Assembly (NCBI RefSeq): GCF_025677645.1
Contig: NZ_CP106879.1
Span: 3,286,001 to 3,350,000, forward strand
Direction of reading: 5' to 3'
Origin: Curtobacterium poinsettiae
GTDB taxonomy: Bacteria > Actinomycetota > Actinomycetes > Actinomycetales > Microbacteriaceae
Length of the DNA: 64,000 nt
A program made the translations under genes and the position numbers. Under the pieces are notes generated by a model, which saw nothing but the letters and a program-made list of their open reading frames with translations, was not told where the DNA came from and ran no database searches. Below are positions 1 to 7,513 of the stretch, piece by piece (within the stretch, counting starts at the first letter, position 1; each line of letters begins with the position of its first letter).

Positions 1-516
1 CGCCGTGATCGGGAACGTCGCGTGCGCACGGCGCAGGGTCTCGGCCGAGGTCTCGGAGACCCCGATGAAGCGTGCCTTGCCGGCGGTGACGGCTTCAGCC
101 ATCGCGCCGACCGTGTCCTCGATCGGCACGTTCGGGTCGGTCCGGTGGAGGTACCAGAGGTCGACGTGGTCGGTACCGAGGTGACGGAGGGACCGGTCGA
201 TCGCGCGGCGCGCGTGCTCCGGGGAGCCGTCGAGTCCGATCGGGACACCGTCGTCAGTGAAGTCGGTCGCGAACTTCGATGCAACGGCCACACGGTCCCG
301 ATCCCCGCCGAGCACGCGGCCGAGGAGCTTCTCGTTCTCGAACGGCCCGTATGCCTCGGCAGTGTCGAACAGGGTGATCCCGAGGTCGAGGGCGCGACGG
401 ATCGTCGTGACGGAGCCGGCTTCGGTTGCACCGCCGTAGAAGGCGCTCATACCCATGCATCCGAGCCCGAGCGCGGAGGTGACGAGGCCCTGGGAGCCGA
501 GAGGGATCTGCTGCAT
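1..516 (-). CDS. aldo/keto reductase (3' end outside the window)
   Basis: NAD(P)H-dependent reductase of carbonyl compounds, cytosolic, with the AKR (beta/alpha)8 fold. The 172 codons present begin MQQIPLGSQGLVTSALGLGCMGMS and show the family landmarks: FDTAEAYG with the catalytic Asp and Tyr, ASKF with the catalytic Lys, and YLHRTDPN with the active-site His. The form is close to the AKR13-like enzymes common in actinobacteria. ATG at 516 follows no strong ribosome site. The gene is divergent from a MerR-family regulator, and a MerR-type operator lies between them, so the pair is probably co-regulated. The physiological substrate cannot be read from the sequence. The C-terminal cofactor-binding half is missing because the window ends. 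Confidence 0.93.
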   Translation of the reverse strand, partial: MQQIPLGSQGLVTSALGLGCMGMSAFYGGATEAGSVTTIRRALDLGITLFDTAEAYGPFENEKLLGRVLGGDRDRVAVASKFATDFTDDGVPIGLDGSPEHARRAIDRSLRHLGTDHVDLWYLHRTDPNVPIEDTVGAMAEAVTAGKARFIGVSETSAETLRRAHATFPITA

Positions 517-558
517 GCGTGTTCTCCGTTCGTCGCCGGGAGCACCCGGACGATGACG

Positions 559-589
559 ACCCTCCACCCTGGTGTGCACACCATGTCAA
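559..589 (-). promoter_or_regulatory. MerR-type promoter/operator for the aldo/keto reductase
   Basis: On the minus strand a TTGACA -35 box (589-584) is separated by 19 nt from a weak -10 (GAGGGT, 564-559). The spacer holds a perfect 14-bp palindrome, TGGTGTGCACACCA (570-583). An over-long 19-bp spacer carrying a palindrome is the classic MerR-family arrangement, in which the bound activator untwists the promoter. The site lies between the two divergent genes. That the adjacent MerR protein binds it is inference. Confidence 0.7.
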
Positions 590-605
590 GTGGGAGACTC
601 GACTC

Positions 606-1013
606 ATGCTGCTGCCCGAGGTCCACGTCGATGAACCGGTCACGATCAGCGCTGCGGCTGAGCTGCTCGGCATCACGGTCGACACGATCCGCTACTACGA
701 GAAGGAAGGGATCGCGCCGGCACCAGAGCGCGGCGCGGATGGGTGGCGGCGGTACGACACGGCCGCGCTGAGTTGGCTCGCTGGGACCGTGATGCTCCGC
801 GGCACCGGGATGAGCGTGCGGGAGATGCGGGAGTACGCGGCCGCGTACCGGGCCGGCGCTGACGACGCCGCACGGCTCGCGCTCCTCGAGCAGCACCATG
901 CGACCGTCCTCGCCCGGCAAGCCGAGGTGCAGCGACACCTCGCGGCGCTCGAACGGAAGATCGCGGCGTACCGCGCGACCATGGCCGCGACCGGTGCCCG
1001 ATCGGTGGCATGA
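606..1013 (+). CDS. MerR family transcriptional regulator
   Basis: DNA-binding one-component regulator of 135 aa. The N-terminal winged helix reads VTISAAAELLGITVDTIRYYEKEGIAPAPERG, a textbook MerR HTH with the IRYYE signature; the first wing follows (GWRRYD). After it comes a long dimerisation helix rich in Gln, Arg and Ala ending EVQRHLAALERKIAAYRATM. No cysteine cluster typical of metal sensors is visible, which fits the subgroup found beside aldo/keto reductases. An in-frame ATG exists at 519, but its extra 29 residues (MFSVRRREHPDDDD...) look like non-coding sequence and run across the operator, so I use the ATG at 606. It is divergent from the reductase gene and probably its activator. 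Confidence 0.9.
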   Translation: MLLPEVHVDEPVTISAAAELLGITVDTIRYYEKEGIAPAPERGADGWRRYDTAALSWLAGTVMLRGTGMSVREMREYAAAYRAGADDAARLALLEQHHATVLARQAEVQRHLAALERKIAAYRATMAATGARSVA

Positions 1014-1287
1014 CCTTCCTTCCCGGTCGACCATCGTCGATCGGACGCTCCCTGATCGATCGCGCTACGGGACCGGTCGCTGCACGATCGAGCTGTCTCC
1101 TCCGTTGCGTCGGACTTCCGCCAGGGGTCGAAATCGAGGTGTCCGGGCACATCGAGGTCGCCGAGCGTCCTCCGCGCTGCTTCGTCCTGGGGCAGTTCGG
1201 GCACGGCCGGGCCGTCGGCCCAGCCGTGGTGCAACAGGCTCGATCAGATGAGCTGCCCATCCGTCCCGAGGTCACATCGACGGCGCG
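1014..1287. other. intergenic region with a possible small coding remnant
   Basis: No complete gene is visible. On the minus strand a reading frame from a TTG at 1234 down to about 1080 has codon use like real genes here (third positions nearly all G or C) and reads LHHGWADGPAVPELPQDEAA, then PGHLDFDPWRKSDATEE, before it degenerates. An in-frame TGA lies four codons upstream of the TTG. It may be the remnant of a lost gene or a short unrecognised protein. I assign no function. Confidence 0.3.
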
Positions 1288-1605
1288 TCAGCCTTCCCAG
1301 GGCCAGTACGTCTGGCAGGTCTCGGGGCCGCCGTTCGTCGACACGCAGACCTGGGTCGGACCCCAGAGCGAGAAGGCGACGAATGCGACCTGCAGCACCA
1401 ACATGCTCAGGCCGACGATGAACAGGGCACGGACGCGGCGACGGTCATTCCGGACGCCGGTCAGCAGCGAGCCGAACGCGGCGAGCAGCCCGCCGGCCGG
1501 GACCACGAGTCCGAGGACGACGGTCACGGTCATCAGGAGGGCGAATTCGCCTCGGGTCGCGCCGAAGCGTCGCCCGGCGTGCAGTGCAGTCACGGTGGCG
1601 AGCAT
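1288..1605 (-). CDS. small predicted membrane protein, unknown function
   Basis: A 105-aa hydrophobic protein. Predicted membrane segments lie near residues 22-48 (LLMTVTVVLGLVVPAGGLLAAFG) and 58-80 (RALFIVGLSMLVLQVAFVAFSLWG), joined by a basic loop TGVRNDRRRVR. The C-terminal tail CVSTNGGPETCQTYWPWEG has two Cys that could pair outside the cell if the tail is extracytoplasmic. The basic linker suggests both termini are outside. No clear ribosome site precedes ATG 1605. It lies in tandem with another membrane protein gene. I do not recognise a named family. Confidence 0.65.
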   Translation of the reverse strand: MLATVTALHAGRRFGATRGEFALLMTVTVVLGLVVPAGGLLAAFGSLLTGVRNDRRRVRALFIVGLSMLVLQVAFVAFSLWGPTQVCVSTNGGPETCQTYWPWEG

Positions 1606-1656
1606 ATTGGCCCGCGGAGCACGCGGATGCTCCCCTTCCGGGCCGACGACCGCGAC

Positions 1657-2190
1657 TCAGCCGTCGCTGCGCTCCCGACGACGCACCTGCAGGGTGCCGA
1701 TCCCCTGCACGATGCAGAGGACGCCGCTCGCGACGACGACGACCCCGGTCACGACCCGGCCGACGGAGAACCCGCCGAACAGCAGCGGCGCGACCGCGAC
1801 ACCGATGAAGATCGCCCCCATCACGATGACGACGACCGGGTTCTGGGCGACGAAGAACCGGCGGCCACCGTTGGCCTCGGCGATCGCCCGGTCCCGGGCA
1901 CGAGGGACGGCGTCCGGTGACCGACCCGCGCGGCGGTCTGCACGCCGTCGCCGACCGCGCAGGACCAACCACACCGCTGCGCCGATGACGACGGCCGCTC
2001 CGATCGCGATCCACTCGACGAGCTGGAAGAACCCGAAGACGATCACCAGGACGAACCCGACCGCGACGCCCACGAACATGTCCGTGGTCATCCGGTCCGT
2101 CCGGCCATCGCCACTCGTGACGTAACCGGGGCGGCGTTCGTACGGGTCGTGCTCGTCCACGGCCGGTTCGTCGGCCCGTTCGGTTCCCAT
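1657..2190 (-). CDS. predicted four-helix membrane protein, unknown function
   Basis: A 177-aa protein with a charged N-terminal tail (residues 1-33, rich in Asp, Glu and Arg), a helix pair near residues 38-78 (MFVGVAVGFVLVIVFGFF... then WIAIGAAVVIGAAVWLVLRG), a very basic cytoplasmic loop (RGRRRRADRRAGRSPDAVPRAR), a second helix pair near 118-165 (NPVVVIVMGAIFIGVAVAPLLFG... VVTGVVVVASGVLCIVQG) and a basic tail. The start is supported by a leaderless promoter directly upstream. No named family is recognised. Confidence 0.75.
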   Translation of the reverse strand: MGTERADEPAVDEHDPYERRPGYVTSGDGRTDRMTTDMFVGVAVGFVLVIVFGFFQLVEWIAIGAAVVIGAAVWLVLRGRRRRADRRAGRSPDAVPRARDRAIAEANGGRRFFVAQNPVVVIVMGAIFIGVAVAPLLFGGFSVGRVVTGVVVVASGVLCIVQGIGTLQVRRRERSDG

Positions 2191-2196
2191 GCTCCG

Positions 2197-2202
2197 AACC
2201 TA
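2197..2202 (-). promoter_or_regulatory. -10 element of a leaderless promoter (gene starting at 2190)
   Basis: TAGGTT ends six bases before the ATG at 2190 with no ribosome-binding site between them. The spacing predicts transcription starting at or next to the A of the ATG, the leaderless arrangement common in actinobacteria. Confidence 0.6.
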
Positions 2203-2222
2203 CCGATAGCGCTGCGGACCCG

Positions 2223-4730
2223 TCAGCCGACGCGTGCGGCCGGCTGCTCGGCCCGGGTCCCCTGCGCCGGACGCCGCTCGCGCATGATCGCGACCGCCTG
2301 GCGGAGCGACAACCCCGGCAGGTAGGTGCGGACGATCGCGACGCCGATCGTGGGCAGCGCGACCGGGTCCGGGTACGCCATCACCAGGGGCTGCAGGTCG
2401 GGGCCGAACTTTGCCTTGAAGCGCAGCAGGGAGCGGAACCCGTAGACCGGCTCGAGCGCACCACCGACGACGTCGAGGACCGATTCGACGCCGCTCCGAC
2501 CGGCACCCTGCGGCTCGGCCGACGACGCGAGCGGGGCGGCGGACAGGCTGAGCCGCTCGGCACCGTCGGCGCGCATCCGGTCGACCGCACTCGCGACCAG
2601 GAACTCCATCACACCGTTCGGGGCGTCCGGCGCACGACGCATCGCGTCGAGCGTCCACCCGACCACCTGCCCGGCACGGTACGCGGGCAGCCAGCTGGTG
2701 ACGGCGAGCACCGTGCCGTCCTCGCCCAGGGCGACGAGCGCCCGGACGGCGGGGTCGCGCATCTCGTCGATCCCACCGAGCGTGAACCCCATCTCGGGCA
2801 GTTCGCGCTCGGCGACCCACTCCTCCGAGATCGCCTCGATCTGGCGCGTGACCGAGCCGGGCAGCGAGGCCCAGTCCGACCAGAGTGCTGTGGTGCCGGA
2901 CCGAGCAGCCTTGTTGACGGCCGTGCGGACGTCCTGCTTGCGCTTGCCCGAGGTCGTCCAGGTGCGCGGGTCGAGGTCGGCGTCCTCGGCAACGGGGAGC
3001 AGCGTCCAACCGAGTCGTGTGAGTGCCGTGCCGAGGGTGGCGTCGATGCCGTAGAAGACGGGCGTCCACCCGTGGTCGTCCGCGGCCCGGGCGAAGCCCT
3101 CGAGTGCCGCGAGCCGCGCGTCCTCGTGTCCGAAGGGGCCGCCGGTCGTCACCGCGACGCTGCCGGTCCGGTGGTAGGCGACACCGGCGCGGCCGTCCTC
3201 GGTGAACCAGTACTCGTTGCCGGGCCAGGTGGTCATCCACCCGAAGGTGTCACCACCGCCCGCGACCAGCAGGGCACGAGCTGCCACCCGGGCGGCGTCC
3301 TGCCCGTCGAGGTCGCTGTCCGAGCGTCCGGCCCCGGTCGGCCGGACCGCGGCGATCGCCACGGCGAGCCACAGGAGCGGGCCGGAGGCGCCCACGACGA
3401 ACCGCAGCGCCGGCTCGGCCTGCGCCAGGTGCGTGGGCAGGGTCACGGGGGCGATCGGACCGAGCACGGCGAGCGCCAGGTGGAGCGGCTCGCGCACGCT
3501 GTCGCCCGAAGCCACGGCGACACCGACGACGACGATCGCGAGCACCACGGCCGAGCCTGCGACCGTGATCGCGAAGGTCAGCAGACGTCGCCGGTCGGTC
3601 CGGACCGGGAAGTCCGCGCGGCGCAGGACGAGCACCACCGCCGTTGCGACCGGCACCAGCACGGACGCGACGATCGAGAGCGAGACCGCGAGGTGGTCCG
3701 ACGCCAGGCGCTGCACGACGGCGTGGTGGCGTTCGGGCAGCACGCCGTACGAGACGGCGGTCGCGACGCCGGTGACCAGGTCGACGGTCACGACGAGCCA
3801 CAGTGCGAACCGGCTGCCGCGCCGGAGACCCACGGCACCGACCGCCAGGACCACGAGCGGCATCACGGCCAGCAGCGAGTGGAACAGGCCGTGCGGGTGC
3901 ACCGCGGCGAGCGCCCGGACGCAACCGGCGGTCACCCCGGTCACCGAGCAGTGCGGCATCCGCCCGGTCGGCCCGGTGTCGAGCACCACGGCGAGCGGGG
4001 CGAGCAGCCCGAACTGGGCACCGGTGACGAGTGCGAGGACGGGACCGACGGCCGACACGGTCACCGCGGCCACCAGCAGCACCCGGGTCTCGCGTGAGGA
4101 ACTCCGGGTCCAGCCGCTCCGCACCGGTGAGCGTCGCAGCACGCGGCCGAGCACCAGGCCGACGAGCAGGGCGAGCGCCGCGTGCAGGTCGGACGCGTGT
4201 CCGGCGTAGAGCAGCAGTGCCGCGACGACGGCGATCGACACCACCCGGATCCGGCGTCGCCACAGCGCGCCGGCGAACGCACTCGCGGTGACGACGGTCC
4301 CGACGATCCAGGTCCACGGGCCGACGTGTCCCAGGTGCACGAGGAAGCCACGGTCCGCCGGGGCGCCGTCGAACAGCTGCAGCAGGGCACCGAGCCCGGT
4401 GCCCACCACGGTCGTGACGACCATCGCGAGCAGGGTGCGTCGCCAGCCGAGCAGCCGTTCGGACGCCGCGGTGCACACCACGACGGCGACGAAGGTGACC
4501 AGGAACCCGACGGCGCTGCTCGTCACCGCGACCACGCCGAGCGGACCCATCGTCCCGCCCAGGGTGTCGGGCGTCCGACCGTCCTTCGTGCCGAGGCACC
4601 TGAGCACCACTGCGGCGACGCCGGCGACGATCGTCAGGGCCGAGACGACGCTCGTCAGCGGGTACCGACGGGCTGCCGGCACGAGCCGTCTCGGGTGCGC
4701 CCACGCGAGGGCCGCGACCACCGCGCTCAC
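2223..4730 (-). CDS. MprF-like aminoacyl-lipid synthase (DUF2156, LPG_synthase_C)
   Basis: Integral membrane enzyme expected to move an amino acid from aminoacyl-tRNA to a membrane lipid such as phosphatidylglycerol. Residues 1 to about 480 carry many hydrophobic helices with charged loops. Residues about 490-820 are a cytoplasmic DUF2156 domain of tandem GNAT-like folds, with family landmarks FGWMTTWPGNEYWF, PVFYGID, SGKRKQDVRTAVNKA, VMEFLVASAVDRM, the LSLSAAPLA stretch and FRSLLRFKAKFGPD. 835 aa is usual for the two-domain form. The GTG start at 4730 overlaps the stop of the upstream hydrolase by 4 nt (GTGA), so the two are translationally coupled. The pairing suggests synthesis and turnover of aminoacylated lipid. 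The transferred amino acid cannot be read from sequence. Confidence 0.85.
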   Translation of the reverse strand: MSAVVAALAWAHPRRLVPAARRYPLTSVVSALTIVAGVAAVVLRCLGTKDGRTPDTLGGTMGPLGVVAVTSSAVGFLVTFVAVVVCTAASERLLGWRRTLLAMVVTTVVGTGLGALLQLFDGAPADRGFLVHLGHVGPWTWIVGTVVTASAFAGALWRRRIRVVSIAVVAALLLYAGHASDLHAALALLVGLVLGRVLRRSPVRSGWTRSSSRETRVLLVAAVTVSAVGPVLALVTGAQFGLLAPLAVVLDTGPTGRMPHCSVTGVTAGCVRALAAVHPHGLFHSLLAVMPLVVLAVGAVGLRRGSRFALWLVVTVDLVTGVATAVSYGVLPERHHAVVQRLASDHLAVSLSIVASVLVPVATAVVLVLRRADFPVRTDRRRLLTFAITVAGSAVVLAIVVVGVAVASGDSVREPLHLALAVLGPIAPVTLPTHLAQAEPALRFVVGASGPLLWLAVAIAAVRPTGAGRSDSDLDGQDAARVAARALLVAGGGDTFGWMTTWPGNEYWFTEDGRAGVAYHRTGSVAVTTGGPFGHEDARLAALEGFARAADDHGWTPVFYGIDATLGTALTRLGWTLLPVAEDADLDPRTWTTSGKRKQDVRTAVNKAARSGTTALWSDWASLPGSVTRQIEAISEEWVAERELPEMGFTLGGIDEMRDPAVRALVALGEDGTVLAVTSWLPAYRAGQVVGWTLDAMRRAPDAPNGVMEFLVASAVDRMRADGAERLSLSAAPLASSAEPQGAGRSGVESVLDVVGGALEPVYGFRSLLRFKAKFGPDLQPLVMAYPDPVALPTIGVAIVRTYLPGLSLRQAVAIMRERRPAQGTRAEQPAARVG

Positions 4731-6058
4731 CGGAGGCCCAGGCGCGCGATGACGCCGGGCATCCCCACACGCAGGGCGTAGCGGACGGTGTTCCAGTCAT
4801 GGGCAGAGCCCTCGGACACGAACAGCCGGGTCCGCATGCCGGCCGCGTCCGCAGCCGTGCGGAGCGCCGTGGTCGAGGCGACGTAGGGCTCGTCCTCGCT
4901 GCCGTAGGCGAAGACGGTCAGGTGCCCGGGGTACGGCCCGTGCGCCCGCATGATCGCCCGAGGTGCCGCCGCGGCGTACCGGCTGGCGGAGCCACCGAAC
5001 CCGTACCGGATGCTGTGCTGGGCGGAGCCGTTCAGGGGTGCCAGCTCGCTGGAGATCGCGAAGGTCGTGCCGAACACGTCCGGGTGTGCGGTGGAGAACT
5101 GCATGGCACACGTCGCTCCCTGTGAGAACCCGACGATGCCCCAGGCAGAGGGCGCTGCCCCGACGCGCAGGTGCTGCCGGATCCAGTTCGTGGTGTCGGT
5201 CATGATGTACGTCGCGGAACGGCCGAGGGACGAGTCGACGCACATCGGGTTCCGGTCCGGCGCCCCGAGTTGATCCGGCGCGACGACGATCGGGGCGAGT
5301 CCGTGGTGGGTTTCGGCGAACGCGTCCATCACCGCGCCGAGTCGGCCCGCCTGGAACATGTCGCTCGGCTGCCCGGGTTGCCCGGCCAGGCTGATCACGA
5401 CCGGCAGGGTCGGCGGTCGCTCGGTCAGGGCGGCCGGCGGCAGGTACACCACCGCTGACCGTGCGTGGAAGTGGGAGACGGTCGAGGGGATGGTGACCGA
5501 GAGCACCTTCCCGCGTCGCGGCATGTCGGCGGGCGCCCGCCAGGTGGCCGGGTCGACCACCGGACTGGAGGCGCGCCCCACCCCCGTCTCGTGTCCCAGC
5601 GGACCCGACGGGTACGGATCGGTCGTCACGGCCTGCTCGATCGTGCGGTAGGCACCGAAGTCGACGTTGACGCCGAGGACAGCGGCCAGTGCCACCGCCA
5701 CCGCCGCGAGCACGCCGAGCACACGACGGAGCCAGCCACCCTGGACGACCGTCACGACGAGGAGTCCGACACCGCCGAAGGAAAGAGCGACCCACATCCG
5801 GGTGATCGGGGTGAACGACACCCCGTACAGGTCCTGCACGTCCCCGAACCACCACACCGCGACGAGGCCGATCCCGGCGCCGACGGCCACGGCGCCGAGC
5901 CGCCAGCCCAGGCCCCGGACCGGATGGCGGGAGCGAGGACCGAACGCCGGCAGGAGCGCGGCGACGGTGAGGAGCCCGGCGGCGACGTCGACCGGGACGA
6001 GCACGGACGGCGCGACGACGGCGACGTGGAACAGGGGTCGGAGCAGATCGTGGAACAT
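4727..6058 (-). CDS. membrane-anchored alpha/beta hydrolase (esterase-D/mycolyltransferase-like)
   Basis: 443-aa protein. Residues 1 to about 130 contain four hydrophobic helices. The rest is an extracytoplasmic serine hydrolase with the nucleophile elbow GFSQG (Ser near residue 312), oxyanion region PVVISLAGQPGQ, an acid in YGSEDEP and a terminal His in EGSAHDWNTVR, resembling the esterase D / antigen 85 fold. I chose ATG 6058, preceded by GGGAGG with a 4-nt spacer, over the in-frame TTG at 6082. The stop overlaps the start of the aminoacyl-lipid synthase. Hydrolases beside aminoacyl-phospholipid synthases in actinobacteria have been linked to removal of the aminoacyl group; that role here is inference. 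Confidence 0.83.
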   Translation of the reverse strand: MFHDLLRPLFHVAVVAPSVLVPVDVAAGLLTVAALLPAFGPRSRHPVRGLGWRLGAVAVGAGIGLVAVWWFGDVQDLYGVSFTPITRMWVALSFGGVGLLVVTVVQGGWLRRVLGVLAAVAVALAAVLGVNVDFGAYRTIEQAVTTDPYPSGPLGHETGVGRASSPVVDPATWRAPADMPRRGKVLSVTIPSTVSHFHARSAVVYLPPAALTERPPTLPVVISLAGQPGQPSDMFQAGRLGAVMDAFAETHHGLAPIVVAPDQLGAPDRNPMCVDSSLGRSATYIMTDTTNWIRQHLRVGAAPSAWGIVGFSQGATCAMQFSTAHPDVFGTTFAISSELAPLNGSAQHSIRYGFGGSASRYAAAAPRAIMRAHGPYPGHLTVFAYGSEDEPYVASTTALRTAADAAGMRTRLFVSEGSAHDWNTVRYALRVGMPGVIARLGLR

Positions 6059-6227
6059 GGAGCCTCCCGGCGGACGGTGCAATCGTGGCGGCGGCCCGCT
6101 GCGAACGGGGCACCGAGGCGCTTCCGGTTCGCACAGTTCCCACCTGTGGGGCTCTCAGACCCCACTCGACCGACACCCAGCGAAGCCTCCGATGCGTGCC
6201 GTCGCGGACCGCTCGGTCGCGCGCACC

Positions 6228-6233
6228 TAGGGT
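6228..6233 (+). promoter_or_regulatory. -10 element of a leaderless promoter (Nudix gene)
   Basis: TAGGGT ends seven bases before the GTG at 6240; the gap GAACGG holds no ribosome site. The spacing predicts a leaderless transcript and supports this GTG as the start. Confidence 0.6.
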
Positions 6234-6239
6234 GAACGG

Positions 6240-6932
6240 GTGACGCACGACGGATCGGTACGCGCTGCACTCGCGGCGGTCGCAGCGGACGGCTGGGGTG
6301 ACGGTGGGCCGCTCGTCGAACCCGGCAGCACGGCCTCGCCACGACGGGCCGCGGTCCTGATGCTCTTCGGTGCGCTCGACCACACGCCGAGCGACCGACC
6401 GGCGGCGGCACCCGGGGTCCCCCGCGACCTCGACGTCCTGCTCCTCGCGCGGGCCACGACCCTGCGCGCGCACGCCGGCGAGGTCGCGTTCCCCGGTGGA
6501 CGCATCGACCCCGGTGACGCGGACGCCGTCGCCGCGGCACTCCGCGAGGCACAGGAGGAGACGGGGCTCGACCCCGCGGGCGTCGAGGTGCTCGGCGCCC
6601 TGCCCGCCGTGCCCCTGGCGTTCTCGAACCACCTGGTCCGACCCGTCATCGGCTGGTGGCGCGACCCCTCACCGATCCGCGTCGTCGACGAGCACGAGTC
6701 GGCGGCGGTGTTCCGGGTGCCCGTGGCCGACCTGCTCGACCCGGCGAACCGCGGTGTGACCGTGATCCGCCGCGGTGGTCAGGAGTGGCGCGGACCGGCG
6801 TTCACCGTCGAGGCCGACGGCGACGAGCACCTGGTGTGGGGCTTCACCGCGATGCTGCTGGATGCGCTGTTCGACCGGCTCGGCTGGACGGAACCGTGGG
6901 ACCGCGAGCGGGAGATCCCGCTGCCGAGGTGA
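6240..6932 (+). CDS. Nudix hydrolase, CoA pyrophosphatase type (NudL-like)
   Basis: 230-aa cytosolic hydrolase expected to cleave CoA or its derivatives to 3',5'-ADP and phosphopantetheine. The Nudix box lies near residues 87-109: GGRIDPGDADAVAAALREAQ followed by EETGL, with the metal-binding REAQEE core. The preceding block ARATTLRAHAGEVAFPGG matches the UPF0035 motif (L..R.H.G..AFPGG) that marks the CoA pyrophosphatase branch. Length is normal for NudL-like proteins. The GTG start is fixed by the TAGGGT box just upstream. The gene stands alone, with divergent and convergent neighbours. Substrate is inferred from the motif only. Confidence 0.9.
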   Translation: MTHDGSVRAALAAVAADGWGDGGPLVEPGSTASPRRAAVLMLFGALDHTPSDRPAAAPGVPRDLDVLLLARATTLRAHAGEVAFPGGRIDPGDADAVAAALREAQEETGLDPAGVEVLGALPAVPLAFSNHLVRPVIGWWRDPSPIRVVDEHESAAVFRVPVADLLDPANRGVTVIRRGGQEWRGPAFTVEADGDEHLVWGFTAMLLDALFDRLGWTEPWDREREIPLPR

Positions 6933-6947
6933 TGCGCCGGATCCGCG

Positions 6948-7472
6948 TCAGCGTCCGGTCGCCCGGCGACGGAGCTCCTCGCGCACGACCTCGGCCTTCG
7001 CGAGCGCGCGGGGCGTCGTGATCACCGAGAACAGCAGGAACCCGACGAAGAACGCCACCCCGAACCACCACCAGGGCGTCGAGGTCAGGGCGAGCCAGAG
7101 TGCGAGCACGATCATGACGCCGAAGACGACCGGTCCGAACCACAGGTTCCGCCGCAGCTGTCGGTGGTGCTCGTCGACCGTGGCGGACCATGTGGCGGGA
7201 TCGGCGTCCTCGGGTACCTCGCCGCGCTTCAGCCCGCGCTGCACGTCCGTCAACTGCGTCGCGCCGCCGGCTCGCCGACGAGCGCGGCCGATCCAGGCGC
7301 CGAAGAACGCCGTCATCGCGCCGGCGTAGAAGACCGCGCCGATCGCTCGCCCGAGCAGGGACATGTCTCGAGGGGAGACGAACATCCCGATCAGGAACCA
7401 CAGTCCGCCCGCGAACAGGAAGAGCACCGGCAACAACACGGGCATCGGGAGGGATCGGAGACGGTGCACCAT
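6948..7472 (-). CDS. predicted membrane protein, unknown function
   Basis: 174-aa protein with four predicted membrane helices: residues about 11-31 (PVLLPVLFLFAGGLWFLIGMF), 41-60 (GRAIGAVFYAGAMTAFFGAW), 110-130 (LWFGPVVFGVMIVLALWLAL) and 134-152 (PWWWFGVAFFVGFLLFSVI). A cytoplasmic loop of about 45 residues between helices 2 and 3 is rich in Arg, Asp and Glu, and the C-terminus is a basic helix (RALAKAEVVREELRRRATGR). ATG 7472 follows a short AGGA. It is convergent with the Nudix gene. I do not recognise a named domain. Confidence 0.7.
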   Translation of the reverse strand: MVHRLRSLPMPVLLPVLFLFAGGLWFLIGMFVSPRDMSLLGRAIGAVFYAGAMTAFFGAWIGRARRRAGGATQLTDVQRGLKRGEVPEDADPATWSATVDEHHRQLRRNLWFGPVVFGVMIVLALWLALTSTPWWWFGVAFFVGFLLFSVITTPRALAKAEVVREELRRRATGR

Positions 7473-7513
7473 GAGATCCTGTCAGATCAGAGCGTTCCCG
7501 GTGCGCCGTGCCG

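Noticed and set aside
3072..4800. Long open frames on both strands across the aminoacyl-lipid synthase
   Set aside because: These are high-GC shadow frames with Arg/Pro/Gly-rich or His/Asp-rich translations. Only the minus-strand frame 2223-4730 shows domains and natural composition.
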